Assembly (NCBI GenBank): GCA_903909435.1 | Contig: CAIVVT010000288.1 | Span: 1-64,000, forward strand | Direction of reading: 5' to 3' | DNA: 64,000 nt | Source of the DNA: an uncultured Acidobacteriia bacterium | GTDB lineage: Bacteria; Acidobacteriota; Terriglobia; Bryobacterales; Bryobacteraceae | Shown here: positions 1 to 9,750 of the stretch, one piece after another | Numbering within the stretch: the stretch's first letter is position 1 | Layout of the letters: each line of letters opens with the position of its first letter | Program-made: the position numbers and the translations under genes | The notes under the pieces: generated by a model | Databases searched by the model: none | The model's input: the letters and a program-made list of their open reading frames with translations, nothing else | What the model was told of the DNA's origin: nothing

Positions 1-1899
1 CACGTCTACACTCAGAACCTGCAGTGGGCCGAGAGCTACCTCAACTTTGAATTCGCGGGCGCAGGACACCTCTCCTACCTCGACAACACGGCATCCAATC
101 GGTGGGGCTATCTGCCCGAGCGGACCTCGCGTTTCGGTATGGGATCGGCCCAGTATTTCGACGGTGAAGTCTTCGGTTCCGACGCGACGCGGCTGGGACG
201 CAATCCATGGGAGATCGCGGAAAACACCCAGAAACTGCTTAAGGGAGCCCTCACTTACGCGAAGAAGCTAGGCATCCGCACGGGCGTTGGATTCGAACCT
301 TATCAGATCCCGGACGAGATCTACCGCGCGCTGCCGCCCGAAGCGCGTTTCGAAGACCAGAAGGCGCGCCCGCGCTTCGACCCGTCTTCCTACACCGGGC
401 GCAAACTCCTGGAAACGCGCCTCGACAACCTGTTGAATTCCTACCCGGAGGTCGATCACGTCTGGCTGTGGGAGGACGAGGGCGCGAATTGGGACAGCCG
501 CAAGGAAGGCGTGCCGCTGCCCGCCACGGCATTCAAGCTGACCTACGATTATCTGCGCCGGCACGCGCCGAAGAAGCGACTGATTATCAGCGGTTGGGGC
601 GGCGTGGCCCGCCACTTCGCCGACTTGCACAAGGTGCTGCCCGAAGACATCGTCTTCTCCTGCCTGAGTGACTCGCTCGGCTGGGACCCGGTGCACGAGG
701 TGTTCGGCCAACTCGGGTCGCGCGAACGCTGGCCCATCCCGTGGCTCGAAGACGATCCCTCGATGTGGCTGGCCCAATTCCACGTCAACCGCTTCAAGCG
801 CGACGTCGATCTCGCGGACCGTTACGGCTGCCAGGGCATGTTAGGCATCCACTGGCGTCACCGCATCGTGGATCCCACAGCCACCTTTTTTGCGAAGGCG
901 ATGTGGGACAAGAGCTACCAACCTGACTCGCACTACGCCGCATATGCGAAGTCGCAAGCCAGCGGCGAACGGGCCGCTCAGTATGGCCGGATCCTGAGCG
1001 GCATCGACCGCAACCAGACGCTGCTGCGCACGGGCAGCGATGTGATCAAGGACGGCCACGTCGTGCAGACCGAGTTCTCGGGCGACTACTCAGAGTCGTT
1101 CGAGTATTGGAATTCGTCGAAAGTGACGGATGCCGTGCGCGCCTCGCAGCAGCAAGCGGCGCATGAGCTTCGAACGCTCACCGACTCCGCGCCTGCCGTC
1201 GAGAAAGACCGATTAGAGCACGTCACCCGGCACGTTGAGTTCATGGCGCACTATGCCGAGGCGTGGATCCTGGCTCAGGCTCTGAATGAAGTGCTCAAGC
1301 GCGCTCAGACGCTCCGTAAAGAGAAGCGGCAGGCCGAGGCCAAGGCGCTGGTTGAGAAAGAGGGTCTGCCCGTGTGGCTTAAGCTCGCGCCGGAAGTGCG
1401 GCAAGCCATCCTGCGCTTCCAGGGCGCCGTCGCCACGCGCAACGACATGGGTACGCTCGCGTCGATGCAGAACAAGTTTGTGCGCATCGCGCTGGACCGG
1501 CTGCCGTTGTCGATGGCCGAGTTTCTCGACGCGATGCCGGCCGAAGTTGAAGCGGCGGTGAAGGAGGCGCGCAAGCCGGACGTGGAAACGCCCGCACGAT
1601 TGATCGTGCCGGTGCGCCCGACCATGTTGGCGAAGGGCGAAAAGGTCCGCATTCTGGCCGTCATCCCAGGCGTGGGCGTGGTCGGTCCGGTCCGCCTGAG
1701 GCTGCGTCCCGCCACAGTGCCCCGATCGTCCGAGTGGATCGAACGGCCGTTCAAGCTGCTCGGCCGCAGGACGTGGGAGGCTTGGCTGGAGTTACCCGCC
1801 GCGCCGGGCGCAGTGCTGGAATATGATGTATCGGCCAGCGTGGCTGGAAAAGCAGTCCGCGCGCCGTTGTCGGGCGCCTATCGCCTGACGGTATGCTGA
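1..1899 (+). CDS. Glycoside hydrolase-like protein (5' end missing)
   Basis: The frame is open from base 1, so the N-terminus and any signal peptide lie outside the window; 632 residues are visible. The visible part looks like a (beta/alpha)8-barrel carbohydrate-active protein: a stretch around [11 protein letters not shown] (about residues 155-165) could carry acidic catalytic residues, and many aromatic and WRHR-type motifs follow. The C-terminal ~110 residues look like a beta-sandwich accessory domain. I cannot assign a GH family. The next gene begins 50 bases after the stop in the same direction. Role in polysaccharide or uronate breakdown is inferred from general appearance and from the many similar genes in the window. 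Confidence 0.6.
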   Translation, partial: HVYTQNLQWAESYLNFEFAGAGHLSYLDNTASNRWGYLPERTSRFGMGSAQYFDGEVFGSDATRLGRNPWEIAENTQKLLKGALTYAKKLGIRTGVGFEPYQIPDEIYRALPPEARFEDQKARPRFDPSSYTGRKLLETRLDNLLNSYPEVDHVWLWEDEGANWDSRKEGVPLPATAFKLTYDYLRRHAPKKRLIISGWGGVARHFADLHKVLPEDIVFSCLSDSLGWDPVHEVFGQLGSRERWPIPWLEDDPSMWLAQFHVNRFKRDVDLADRYGCQGMLGIHWRHRIVDPTATFFAKAMWDKSYQPDSHYAAYAKSQASGERAAQYGRILSGIDRNQTLLRTGSDVIKDGHVVQTEFSGDYSESFEYWNSSKVTDAVRASQQQAAHELRTLTDSAPAVEKDRLEHVTRHVEFMAHYAEAWILAQALNEVLKRAQTLRKEKRQAEAKALVEKEGLPVWLKLAPEVRQAILRFQGAVATRNDMGTLASMQNKFVRIALDRLPLSMAEFLDAMPAEVEAAVKEARKPDVETPARLIVPVRPTMLAKGEKVRILAVIPGVGVVGPVRLRLRPATVPRSSEWIERPFKLLGRRTWEAWLELPAAPGAVLEYDVSASVAGKAVRAPLSGAYRLTVC

Positions 1900-1949
1900 A
1901 AAGCTGAATTCAAATGAACGCCGCACTGGAGCGGCGCGTCGAGGTATTT

Positions 1950-2660
1950 ATGAACCAGACATTGCTCGCACTGTCGTTTGGCCTGGCGCTTCTGATGTCG
2001 GGACTCACGGCCCAGACCAGTCCCGACGGCCATTGGGAGGGCAATGTCGTTCTGCCCAACCAGGAGCTGACAATATCGGTCGATCTCGCGAAAAGCGACA
2101 AGGGCGTGTGGACCGGCAGTTTCGGCGTCCCCGCGCAAGGAGCTTCCGGGCTGAAGATCGACAAGATTGAAATCGACGGCAAGAACGTGAAGTTCACGGT
2201 GCCCGAAGCCCCCGGAGCTCCTGAACTCAGCGGCACACTGAAGGACGATGGCCACCTCGCTTTGGCGCTGGCGGTGAACGGGCAGAGCTTTCCGGCGGAT
2301 CTGAAGCGCACCGGCGAAGCGAAGGTGGAGACTACCTTGCCGAGCCCCGCGGTTGAAGCCAGGTTTGAAGGCGGCTGGGAGGGCAGTCTCGACACTCCGC
2401 AAGGCTCGTTGAGACTGATCATCCACTTGGAGAATCAGCCGGACAAGACGGTGAAGGCGACCATCGATTCCCCGGACCAGAACGCCATGGGCCTGCCTCT
2501 ATCGGGGATCGTCCAGAAGGCGAACACGATCGAAATGCAATTCAAGCTCGCGGGCGGAGGCTACAAAGGGACGCTCAACGCCGAGGGAACGGAGTTGGCG
2601 GGCGAATGGTCGCAGGGCGGCGCAACCCTCCCTTTGAAATTGAAGAAGTCCGCGAAGTAG
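1950..2660 (+). CDS. Secreted protein with two tandem GxWEGxL-type repeats
   Basis: 236 residues. The start at 1950 is chosen over an in-frame ATG at 1914 because GAGG lies five bases upstream and the protein then begins with a clear Sec signal peptide ending near SGLTAQT. The mature part is two related halves, roughly residues 27-120 and 127-236. Each opens with a G-x-WEG motif (GHWEGNVVL, GGWEGSLDT) and is predicted all-beta, like the small barrel modules that precede alpha/beta hydrolases in Acidobacteria. No hydrolase domain is present here. Function is unknown; a periplasmic binding or scaffold role is inference. Confidence 0.75.
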   Translation: MNQTLLALSFGLALLMSGLTAQTSPDGHWEGNVVLPNQELTISVDLAKSDKGVWTGSFGVPAQGASGLKIDKIEIDGKNVKFTVPEAPGAPELSGTLKDDGHLALALAVNGQSFPADLKRTGEAKVETTLPSPAVEARFEGGWEGSLDTPQGSLRLIIHLENQPDKTVKATIDSPDQNAMGLPLSGIVQKANTIEMQFKLAGGGYKGTLNAEGTELAGEWSQGGATLPLKLKKSAK

Positions 2661-2667
2661 CTCGCGC

Positions 2668-4014
2668 TTAATCGTCCGCCACTTCTTCAAAGCGAACCAT
2701 TTCGCGCTGGAAGCCGCGTGTCTTCCACGCCCCGTAGACCAGGCCGAGGACCAGCCAGGCCAGCCCCGCGACTTTTGCGATGACGCTCAGGCTGAGCCAC
2801 AAGTAGAGGCACACCACGAAGCCGAGCACCGGCAAGACCAGGAACGACCACCCACGGTCGCGCCCGCGCACCCAGTAGTGCAGCAGGGTACTCAAGTTCA
2901 CGCCCATGAAGCCGATCAGCGCGCCGAAGTTCAACAACTCCGCGCCCACCTGATAGCTGATCAGGAACGCGCCGGCAAGGCACAGTCCGCCGATCAGCAG
3001 CACGTTGCGCGACGGAATGCGGCGCTCGGGATGCAGGTAGCCGAAGAAACTGCGTGGCAGCACGCCGTCGCGGCCCATTCCATAGAGCAGCCGCGCGCCC
3101 GCCAGCACGCCGCCTCCGGCCGAGCCGATGCTCGCCAGAATAAGCGTCCAGGACATGGTCTGGAAAAGCGCGGCCCCACCGGCCCGGCCCGCAACGTACA
3201 GGTAGGCGGTGTCGTTGTCCGGGAACGCCTGCGCCGTGGGCCACAGCAACTGCGCGGCGTAGACTTCGACAGCGGAGAGCACCCCAATGATCAGACACGT
3301 GCCGACGATGCCCAGCAGGATATTCCGGCGCGGGTTCTTCACCTCTTCCGACAGCGTCGAGATCCCGTCGAATCCAATGTAGGTCAGCACGGCCACTGAT
3401 GCGCCATTCGAGACGGCACCCCACGAGAATAGGGCCGGGTCGTAGAAGGGCTGCGTCCAGAAGCCGGGAGCGTACGCCGGCATGGCGTTCAGCTTGAAGC
3501 TGGTTGCCGCCAGCATCCACACAACAACCAGTCCCATGACGCCCGCGAGCACCTGATTCGTGCGCGCGGTGGACCGGATGCCGCGCAAGTTCAACCACGT
3601 GAAAAGCGCGGCGAAGAAGATCGCCCACGGCGGGTAAGAGGTACTGGGAAACATCGCCAGCATGCCTTTGGCACACCAGATCACACAGATCAGCGGGTTC
3701 ACGACGTAGTCCAGCAGCATGCTCCAACCGGTGATGAAGCCGAGCGCGGGGTGGATCTCTCGCGCGACGTAGCTGTAAGCCGAGCCGGCCACGGGGTATG
3801 CCCGGGCCATGCGGCCGTAGCTCAGCGCCGTCAGCAGCATGGCGAACATCGCGATCAGCACCGTGGTGACGACGTGCCCGTGCCCGGCCGCCGAAATGGC
3901 GCCATACGGCGGCATCGGCGCCGTGGGCTGCACCATGATCACGCCGATCACCAGCAATTCGAACAGGCCGAGCGTGCGCGCGAGTCCGGGCGGGGATTTC
4001 GATGGACTGGACAT
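2668..4014 (-). CDS. APC-superfamily amino acid/polyamine permease
   Basis: 448 residues and about twelve hydrophobic segments, the usual size for the APC (amino acid-polyamine-organocation) family. The first segment carries the family-type glycine-rich stretch GLFELLVIGVIMVQP, and the loop after TM6 has the typical GFDGISTLSEEVKNPRRN motif seen in YfnA/PotE-like transporters. It should sit in the inner membrane and take up amino acids or polyamines; the substrate cannot be read from sequence. It lies downstream of the M19 dipeptidase on the same strand with a 96-base gap, so an amino-acid salvage link is possible. Confidence 0.88.
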   Translation of the reverse strand: MSSPSKSPPGLARTLGLFELLVIGVIMVQPTAPMPPYGAISAAGHGHVVTTVLIAMFAMLLTALSYGRMARAYPVAGSAYSYVAREIHPALGFITGWSMLLDYVVNPLICVIWCAKGMLAMFPSTSYPPWAIFFAALFTWLNLRGIRSTARTNQVLAGVMGLVVVWMLAATSFKLNAMPAYAPGFWTQPFYDPALFSWGAVSNGASVAVLTYIGFDGISTLSEEVKNPRRNILLGIVGTCLIIGVLSAVEVYAAQLLWPTAQAFPDNDTAYLYVAGRAGGAALFQTMSWTLILASIGSAGGGVLAGARLLYGMGRDGVLPRSFFGYLHPERRIPSRNVLLIGGLCLAGAFLISYQVGAELLNFGALIGFMGVNLSTLLHYWVRGRDRGWSFLVLPVLGFVVCLYLWLSLSVIAKVAGLAWLVLGLVYGAWKTRGFQREMVRFEEVADD

Positions 4015-4110
4015 ATATCCCAGCTATTCTGGCACGCGGGGCTGCGAAGACGTTTCACCCCGCGCCCGGCACGCAACTGCCGCGGGCTTTCGGTGCGATT
4101 AGGGTCCGGC

Positions 4111-5205
4111 CTATGCGGTCCAGGACGCGCTTAATGCGCGCTCGAAATTCCCTCCGAGAATGAGTTCGATATGCCGGTTGGAGTAGCCCCGCTTCACCAG
4201 TCCTTCGGCGAGGTCGTAGATCTTGCGGGAGTAATCGATTCCGTCCAGGTCGAATCGCCGTGTGGGCTGAGTCCGCAGATCCCGGCCATCGAGATCGACG
4301 TCGCTGCCGATGCCGGCGTGCTCCACGCCAACCAGCCGCACCAGATGGTCGATGTGATCCAGGACGTTCTCGATCGTCACTCGCCCGGCGACGCCGACGA
4401 AGGCGCGCACCATGGTGACTCCCATCACGCCGCCCTTCACCGCCATGCGGATGATGGATTCATCCGTCTTGCAGCGGGCGCTGCCCGCCACCAGAGCACG
4501 GCAATTGGAGTGCGTAACCAGCACTGGCTTGCTGGAGGCTTCGATTGCATCCATCGTTGTCCGGTCGCCGCAGTGCGAAATGTCTACGACCATACCGGCC
4601 GCATTCATACGCTCCACGATTTGGAGACCGTAGCTGCTGAGGCCACTGTCCTGCGCGTCGGAACACCCACCGCCGATCCTGTTGCCGTTGTAGGTCAACT
4701 GCGAGACCCGCTGCCCCAGAGCGTAGAACCGGTCCACGTCTTCGACCGTTCGAAAATGGGAGGAGTTCTGCTGGCCAATCAGGATGCCAATCTTCCCGAG
4801 TGCTTTCGCCTGGCTGAAATCGGCGCCTCTTGAGATGCGCTGGAACTGTTCCGGGTGTGTGGCGATGAACGCGTTCCAGCCGATGATATCTTTCCGCGCC
4901 TCCGTGTAGATGTCGCCCCGGATGTACCCGACCGCCGGATGGAACACGGTAATTCCCGACTCCCTCAACCGCAGGAAATCGGCTGGCCGGAAGCGGCCTG
5001 GATTGGCTTCCCAGGAAGTCAGCTTCCGGTAATCCAAAGTCAGCAGGCCCAACATGTCGATCACGGTGGAACGGCGCACCAGGTCAACGGCCCGAACCGA
5101 GTATTCAAGGGGGCTCTGGGCAAACAGGGAGAACCGCCCAAGGTTGATCATCGGTGCACCGGCGGATAGCACCGCAGCTTTCAGAATTGAGCGACGAGAG
5201 AGCAT
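4111..5205 (-). CDS. Tat-exported membrane dipeptidase (M19) family protein, divergent metal site
   Basis: 364 residues. It begins with a twin-arginine signal (LSRRSILKAAVLSAGA), pointing to export in folded form. The body is the M19/renal dipeptidase TIM barrel: VDISH (one zinc His), VLVTHSNCRAL (second His) and a late GSDVDLDG segment are clear. The N-terminal zinc motif H-x-D, expected right after VID (residues 48-50), is replaced by Leu-Gly-Leu, and the bridging Glu is replaced by Gln in LIGQQNSSH. The protein may therefore bind one metal or be inactive. Family membership is confident; dipeptidase activity is not. Confidence 0.82.
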   Translation of the reverse strand: MLSRRSILKAAVLSAGAPMINLGRFSLFAQSPLEYSVRAVDLVRRSTVIDMLGLLTLDYRKLTSWEANPGRFRPADFLRLRESGITVFHPAVGYIRGDIYTEARKDIIGWNAFIATHPEQFQRISRGADFSQAKALGKIGILIGQQNSSHFRTVEDVDRFYALGQRVSQLTYNGNRIGGGCSDAQDSGLSSYGLQIVERMNAAGMVVDISHCGDRTTMDAIEASSKPVLVTHSNCRALVAGSARCKTDESIIRMAVKGGVMGVTMVRAFVGVAGRVTIENVLDHIDHLVRLVGVEHAGIGSDVDLDGRDLRTQPTRRFDLDGIDYSRKIYDLAEGLVKRGYSNRHIELILGGNFERALSASWTA

Positions 5206-5368
5206 AACGGTCGAAGCGGTACTTTACCACACCGCAGCCGAGACTCTTGCGAATTGTATGTTTTTGAGCTGGAACGATTTCCTACTCGTATTGAAGCAGC
5301 GCCCTGTTCTTTTCGGATAGGGTATAGAGCTGGTCCTTGACGGCGCACTCCGGCGGTACACTCGCTGA

Positions 5369-5857
5369 ATGGGTCTTCGTGAAAACGTCTTCGAGCAACT
5401 CGTTGGCGACCTTGAATACCATCCACGGCTGGGCTTGATTTACCTGGGCCTGGCCACCGCTGCCCTTTGCGGTTGGATCTTCGGGCCGTTCGACGACGTT
5501 TTCGCCACAACTCCCCTGGTACTCGCCGGCGGCAGTCTGGCGCTACTCTTGAAGGGCATTTTCCTGCTCCGCCGATCGTCCGAGGGCCTGGCTTTTTCCG
5601 CAGTAGAGCTCGCTCAACTCTCCGACCCTGCAAACCGCAAATCGCTCCCGCCGGTCCCCGTTGTCGCGGGCCGGATAGTTCAGGACTTCGGCGCGGGAGT
5701 GCTTTTGCTGGGCGTCGTCGTGCTCCGCTTCATTCAAGATGTGGACAAGTCGCGGGATATAAGACCCACGTGGCCAGTGGCGCTCACTGGCGCAGTCTTC
5801 TTTGGCATCGGCTGGTCGATTCGCTGGCTCAGTTCGAGCTTGCCCGCCCGGAAGTGA
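5369..5857 (+). CDS. Small integral membrane protein, unknown function
   Basis: 162 residues with four likely transmembrane segments: LIYLGLATAALCGWIF, TPLVLAGGSLALLLKGIFLL, GAGVLLLGVVVLRFI and WPVALTGAVFFGIGWSIRWL. There is no signal peptide, and the charged linkers are short. It is divergent from the dipeptidase gene with 163 bases between them. TTGACG precedes the start by about 30 bases but no well-spaced -10 follows. I do not recognise the family. Confidence 0.65.
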   Translation: MGLRENVFEQLVGDLEYHPRLGLIYLGLATAALCGWIFGPFDDVFATTPLVLAGGSLALLLKGIFLLRRSSEGLAFSAVELAQLSDPANRKSLPPVPVVAGRIVQDFGAGVLLLGVVVLRFIQDVDKSRDIRPTWPVALTGAVFFGIGWSIRWLSSSLPARK

Positions 5858-6000
5858 CCGACCGCCCTGGTTTGGCAGAATGCTTTGAAGCGCAGGACGG
5901 AAACCAAGGCATCGTACTGGCTAAATCTCCAGCCTGCGATCAGGCCGCAGCGTGCTTCCGGCCGCGAGCAGGCGGCAGCGCGTTGGCGTTCACTCCCTGC

Positions 6001-6987
6001 CTATTGCTGCTGCTGAACTTCCTGCGCGCGCTGCCATTCCTTCATCTTGTCCGAAGTCGCATTCAAGGCCAGCACATCGTGGGGGAAGCTCTGCTCGTCC
6101 GGCAGCACCAGTTCGGCCAACTCGGGAGGCAGGTGATCGCTCGCCGTGACGCTGACGGCCACGGCCATCGCGGTGGCCGCATCGCCCTTGAAAACGCCCC
6201 GCGTGGGCGGAACGTCGGAGTAATCGCGACCCACCGCTGTACGTATGTGCCCTTCGCGCGCCAGCAGGTCGTTGGTCGGGTCGAACCCAACCCAGCCGAG
6301 TGATGGCAACAGCGCCTCCGCCCAGGCGTGTGTGGCGTTCTCGCGCGACCGTCCGTGCTCGATGCCGCTGCGGTGCAGATACCCGCTGACGTAGCGGCAG
6401 GGTATCCCCAGGTTGCGCACCACGGCGATCATGATGTGAGCAAAATCCTGACAGACGCCTTTCCGCTGTTTCAGTGCGTCGTCGATCGGCGAGTCCACCG
6501 TGGTAGTCTCCGGCACATAATCGATCGAGTCGTGGAGCCTGGTATTCAGTTCGCGCAGCAGTCGCAGCGGGTCGTCGCGCCGCACAGCGCCCAGCTTGTC
6601 CACGAGTTCAAGGAGGAGCGGAGTGGGACGGGAGAACTTGCTCGGCAGGATCATCTCCCAGTAATCGCCGCGTTTTACTTCCGCATCGAGTTCGTCCCAC
6701 GCGTCAGCTGCCAGCCCACTGGGAGTGTCCGGAAAATCCTTCATCTCCACGACCGATTCGGCCATGATGTTCAATTCGTTGTGCGACGCAGGCACGCCAA
6801 AATGGTGGACTGAGTTACCCAGGAAGTCGCGGTAGACGTGGACCCGCGCCTTCGGTGTCACTGCCAATTGATAGTCCAGACAGCGCTGCCGTCCTTCCGT
6901 GCGCGGGTGCATCCGCACCTCGGTCAGGCTCTCATGCACCGGCGCGCTGTAGTAGTAGCGGGTGCGGTGGCGAATCCGGTAGTACAT
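6001..6987 (-). CDS. Transglutaminase-like cysteine protease family protein
   Basis: 328 residues. It starts MYYRIRHRTRYYYSAPV, the N-terminal beta domain (Bact_transglu_N) common in this family. The catalytic core shows the Cys in KGVCQDFAHIM, the His in ATHAWAEALLPSLGWVGFDPTND and its following Asp, in order. It is a cytoplasmic transglutaminase/protease fold thought to cleave or form isopeptide bonds. It is the last gene of a minus-strand trio and begins one base after the alpha-E gene stops, so the two are almost certainly co-translated. The exact substrate of these trios is unknown. Confidence 0.92.
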   Translation of the reverse strand: MYYRIRHRTRYYYSAPVHESLTEVRMHPRTEGRQRCLDYQLAVTPKARVHVYRDFLGNSVHHFGVPASHNELNIMAESVVEMKDFPDTPSGLAADAWDELDAEVKRGDYWEMILPSKFSRPTPLLLELVDKLGAVRRDDPLRLLRELNTRLHDSIDYVPETTTVDSPIDDALKQRKGVCQDFAHIMIAVVRNLGIPCRYVSGYLHRSGIEHGRSRENATHAWAEALLPSLGWVGFDPTNDLLAREGHIRTAVGRDYSDVPPTRGVFKGDAATAMAVAVSVTASDHLPPELAELVLPDEQSFPHDVLALNATSDKMKEWQRAQEVQQQQ

Positions 6988-6988
6988 C

Positions 6989-7954
6989 TCAGACCTCCAG
7001 CGCGGACTCGACGGGGTAGCTCACGAAAGCTTCGTGCACGCAGTTGTGGATCTCGTGGCAGCTCTCGCGGATGTGCTGCATGGTGTCGGCGATCCCGCGC
7101 TCCATCACCTCTTCGATCTGCGTGAAGCTAAGCTCGGCCTGCAGCCTGCCGGCGATGCGCTGCACCTTGTGCACGCGCCGTCCGGGCGATAGCCGGCCAA
7201 TGGCCTCGAGTGCAGTTTGCAGCGTGTCCACCACGAACCGGATCGAGTGCGGGAATTGCGCGTCGAGCAGCAGAAACTCAACCACGTTGAGTGGATCGAT
7301 CGTCGCCGAGTGGACTTTACAAAATGCCTCGAAGGCGGTGGCGCAGCGCAGCAGACCGATCCATTCGAGGTAGCCCGCCGCATCGGGCCCCCACTCCGAA
7401 TCCAGACTGGCCTCCCGGTAGAATTCGCGATAGTGGATTTCCAATTGGGCAGCCGTATTGATCGCGCGTTCGAGTGATTGGCCTAACTGGATGAACTGCC
7501 AGCCCTCGCCGTGGCTCATCGTGGAATCGGTCAGCCCGTGGAACAGGTGCGCCCCCTCCTTCACCGCGATCAGGAACTCCTCGATCTCGCCGTTGTGGTC
7601 CTCGTGATCCGCATGGCGCACGGCGTGATATAACCGGTTCAACTGCTCCCACATCTCACTGGAAATCTGTTCACGAACCTGCCGGGCGTTGTTCCTGGCT
7701 GACTCGATGGATGTTGTGATGGAGAAACGGCTTTCCACCCCGAAACAGATTTGCGAGAGCACGGAGTTGGTGGAATCCTCGATGGGCGGATCCAGTGCGA
7801 GTGACTGAAAAACCCGCTTCCAGCGCCCGGCGTTCGCCTCCTCGGGCTGCTCCAACTCCAGATTGTGGTGGACCAGGACGATTCGGGCGATGTGCTCCGC
7901 GCGCTCCAGGTAGCGGCTCATCCAGAACAGGTTGTCTGCAACGCGACTCAGCAT
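6989..7954 (-). CDS. Alpha-E domain protein (DUF403)
   Basis: 321 residues from the chosen start at 7954. An upstream in-frame start at 8020 adds a 22-residue segment that does not look like the family, whose members begin LSRVADNLFWMSRYLERAEH as here. The protein is almost wholly alpha-helical with many acidic and aromatic residues. It is known from comparative work to accompany circularly permuted ATP-grasp and transglutaminase genes; no biochemical activity is established. It lies between those two genes in the order expected for the family. Confidence 0.92.
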   Translation of the reverse strand: MLSRVADNLFWMSRYLERAEHIARIVLVHHNLELEQPEEANAGRWKRVFQSLALDPPIEDSTNSVLSQICFGVESRFSITTSIESARNNARQVREQISSEMWEQLNRLYHAVRHADHEDHNGEIEEFLIAVKEGAHLFHGLTDSTMSHGEGWQFIQLGQSLERAINTAAQLEIHYREFYREASLDSEWGPDAAGYLEWIGLLRCATAFEAFCKVHSATIDPLNVVEFLLLDAQFPHSIRFVVDTLQTALEAIGRLSPGRRVHKVQRIAGRLQAELSFTQIEEVMERGIADTMQHIRESCHEIHNCVHEAFVSYPVESALEV

Positions 7955-8096
7955 TGCCACCCCCGCAGCACCAGCCAGAATCCCCCCGTGACCAGCCGGC
8001 CAGCCGTCCGAGAATGACAACTGCCCGGGCCACCTCCGCGGCAGACAGCCGCGCCCGACAGAGCGCCATCAGGTCCTGCCCCTTGCTGGGCCGTGG

Positions 8097-9545
8097 TCAA
8101 TTCTGCAGTACCCATGTGTCTTTACTACCCCCACCCTGGCTGCTGTTCACCACCAACGATCCTCGCCGCAGGGCGACCCGCGTCAGCCCCCCGGGAACGA
8201 TGGTGACTTTCTCACCGAATAGAATGTAAGGCCGCAGATCGACGTGCCGCGGTTCGATCGATTCGCCCTCCACGAGGCACGGTGCGCATGACAACGCCAG
8301 CGTTGGCTGCGCGATGTAGTTGCGCGGGTTCGCCAGGATTCTGCGCCGGAATTCCTCCTGGTCGGCCTTGGTGGAATGCGGCCCGACCAACATCCCATAC
8401 CCACCCGACTCGCCCACCGCCTTCACCACCAGTTTGTCGAGGTTCTCCAGCACATAACTGCGCTCACGCTCGTCCGAAAGCAGATACGTCTCAACGTTGG
8501 GTAGGATAGCGTCCTGGTCGAGGTAGTACTTGATGATCGCCGGAACGTACGCGTAGACCGCCTTGTCGTCGGCCACGCCCGTTCCAACCGCGTTCGCCAG
8601 CGTTACGTTGCCCGCGCGGTAGGCGTTGAACAGACCCGGCACGCCCAGGATGGTGTCGCTTCGGAATACGAGCGAGTCGATGAAATCGTCGTCAATGCGC
8701 CGGTAAATCACGTCGATCCGCCGCAGGCCCGAGGTCGTCCGCATGTAGACGATGTTGTCGTGCACCAGCAGATCGCGGCCTTCCACCAACTCGATCCCCA
8801 TCTGGCGAGCCAGATAGGCATGTTCGAAGTAGGCCGAGTTGAAGACGCCGGGTGTCAACAGTACGATCACCGGATCCGGCCGGCCCTCCGGCGCCAGCGA
8901 GCGCAAGGTGGAGGAAAGCGCCGCACCGTAGTGGTCGATCGGACGCACCTGGCACTCCCTCAGCAGAGATGGGAACACGCGTTTCATCACCTGCCGCGAG
9001 GTCAACATGTAGCTGACTCCGCTGGGCACCCGCAGGTTGTCTTCCAGCACCGCGAACTCGCCCGTCGGCAGCCGCACCAGATCGGTGCCCGCCACCGCCA
9101 CATACGCTCCTCGCGGGACCGCGACGCCGCGCATCTCCCGGCGGAAATGCGGGCAGCTTGCGATCAATTCGCGCGGCACCACCCCGTCGTTCAGGATGCG
9201 CTGCTCATGGTACAAGTCGCGCAGGAACTCGTTCAGGGCCGTGATCCGCTGCGTCAGGCCGAGTTCGATTTTGGACCACTCGGCGGCCGTGAGAATGCGC
9301 GGGATCAGGTCGTGCGGAAAGATGCGCTCGGTGCCCTCGCTCTTGCCGTAAACGGTGAACGTGATGCCCTGGTGAAGGAAGCTCAGGTCAGCCGCTTGCT
9401 TTTTCTGACGGATCTCTTCGGCTGGAAGGTTTTCAAGCACGCGCATCAACGGCTCGTAGTGCGCGCGCGGTTCACCGCCAGGGTAGAACATCTCGTCCCA
9501 CGGCGTTCCGTACCAATAGTTCTGAAAAGGCGCCTGCGTCAGCAT
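8097..9545 (-). CDS. Circularly permuted type-2 ATP-grasp protein
   Basis: 482 residues. It matches the family often annotated DUF404/DUF407: an N-terminal segment with YGTPWDEMF, then [48 protein letters not shown], and the C-terminal ATP-binding part with [21 protein letters not shown]-grasp enzymes join a carboxylate to an amine, so it is the likely ligase of this three-gene module. It is the first gene of the trio; 142 bases separate it from the alpha-E start. The product is predicted to be a peptide or isopeptide-modified compound, as proposed for such loci generally. Confidence 0.93.
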   Translation of the reverse strand: MLTQAPFQNYWYGTPWDEMFYPGGEPRAHYEPLMRVLENLPAEEIRQKKQAADLSFLHQGITFTVYGKSEGTERIFPHDLIPRILTAAEWSKIELGLTQRITALNEFLRDLYHEQRILNDGVVPRELIASCPHFRREMRGVAVPRGAYVAVAGTDLVRLPTGEFAVLEDNLRVPSGVSYMLTSRQVMKRVFPSLLRECQVRPIDHYGAALSSTLRSLAPEGRPDPVIVLLTPGVFNSAYFEHAYLARQMGIELVEGRDLLVHDNIVYMRTTSGLRRIDVIYRRIDDDFIDSLVFRSDTILGVPGLFNAYRAGNVTLANAVGTGVADDKAVYAYVPAIIKYYLDQDAILPNVETYLLSDERERSYVLENLDKLVVKAVGESGGYGMLVGPHSTKADQEEFRRRILANPRNYIAQPTLALSCAPCLVEGESIEPRHVDLRPYILFGEKVTIVPGGLTRVALRRGSLVVNSSQGGGSKDTWVLQN

Positions 9546-9750
9546 TCGATTATCCCCGCGATTCCTACTCCCGGTTTGGATTCCCCAACGCCTAGGTGAG
9601 TTGCGGCGAACGTTGGCGCACTCTGGTGGTGAAGTTCAAAAGTCTAGCACAACCAGGGTCATCGATCGAAACTAAAGTCGAAGTTGATCTAAAGCCGGGA
9701 GCCCCGGGTCGCCCGCTTCGAGAGAACCATGCTCCAGCCGCCGCAGGCTG
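9546..9750. other. Intergenic, nothing recognised
   Basis: 205 bases between the ATP-grasp start and the dprA stop. It should hold the promoter of the ATP-grasp trio on the minus strand, but no -35/-10 pair stands out and no strong hairpin with a T run was found for dprA termination. Confidence 0.4.

Noticed and set aside
2687-3727. 346-residue minus-strand ORF in another frame of the permease
   Set aside because: Arg-rich shadow frame; the permease frame shows twelve helices.
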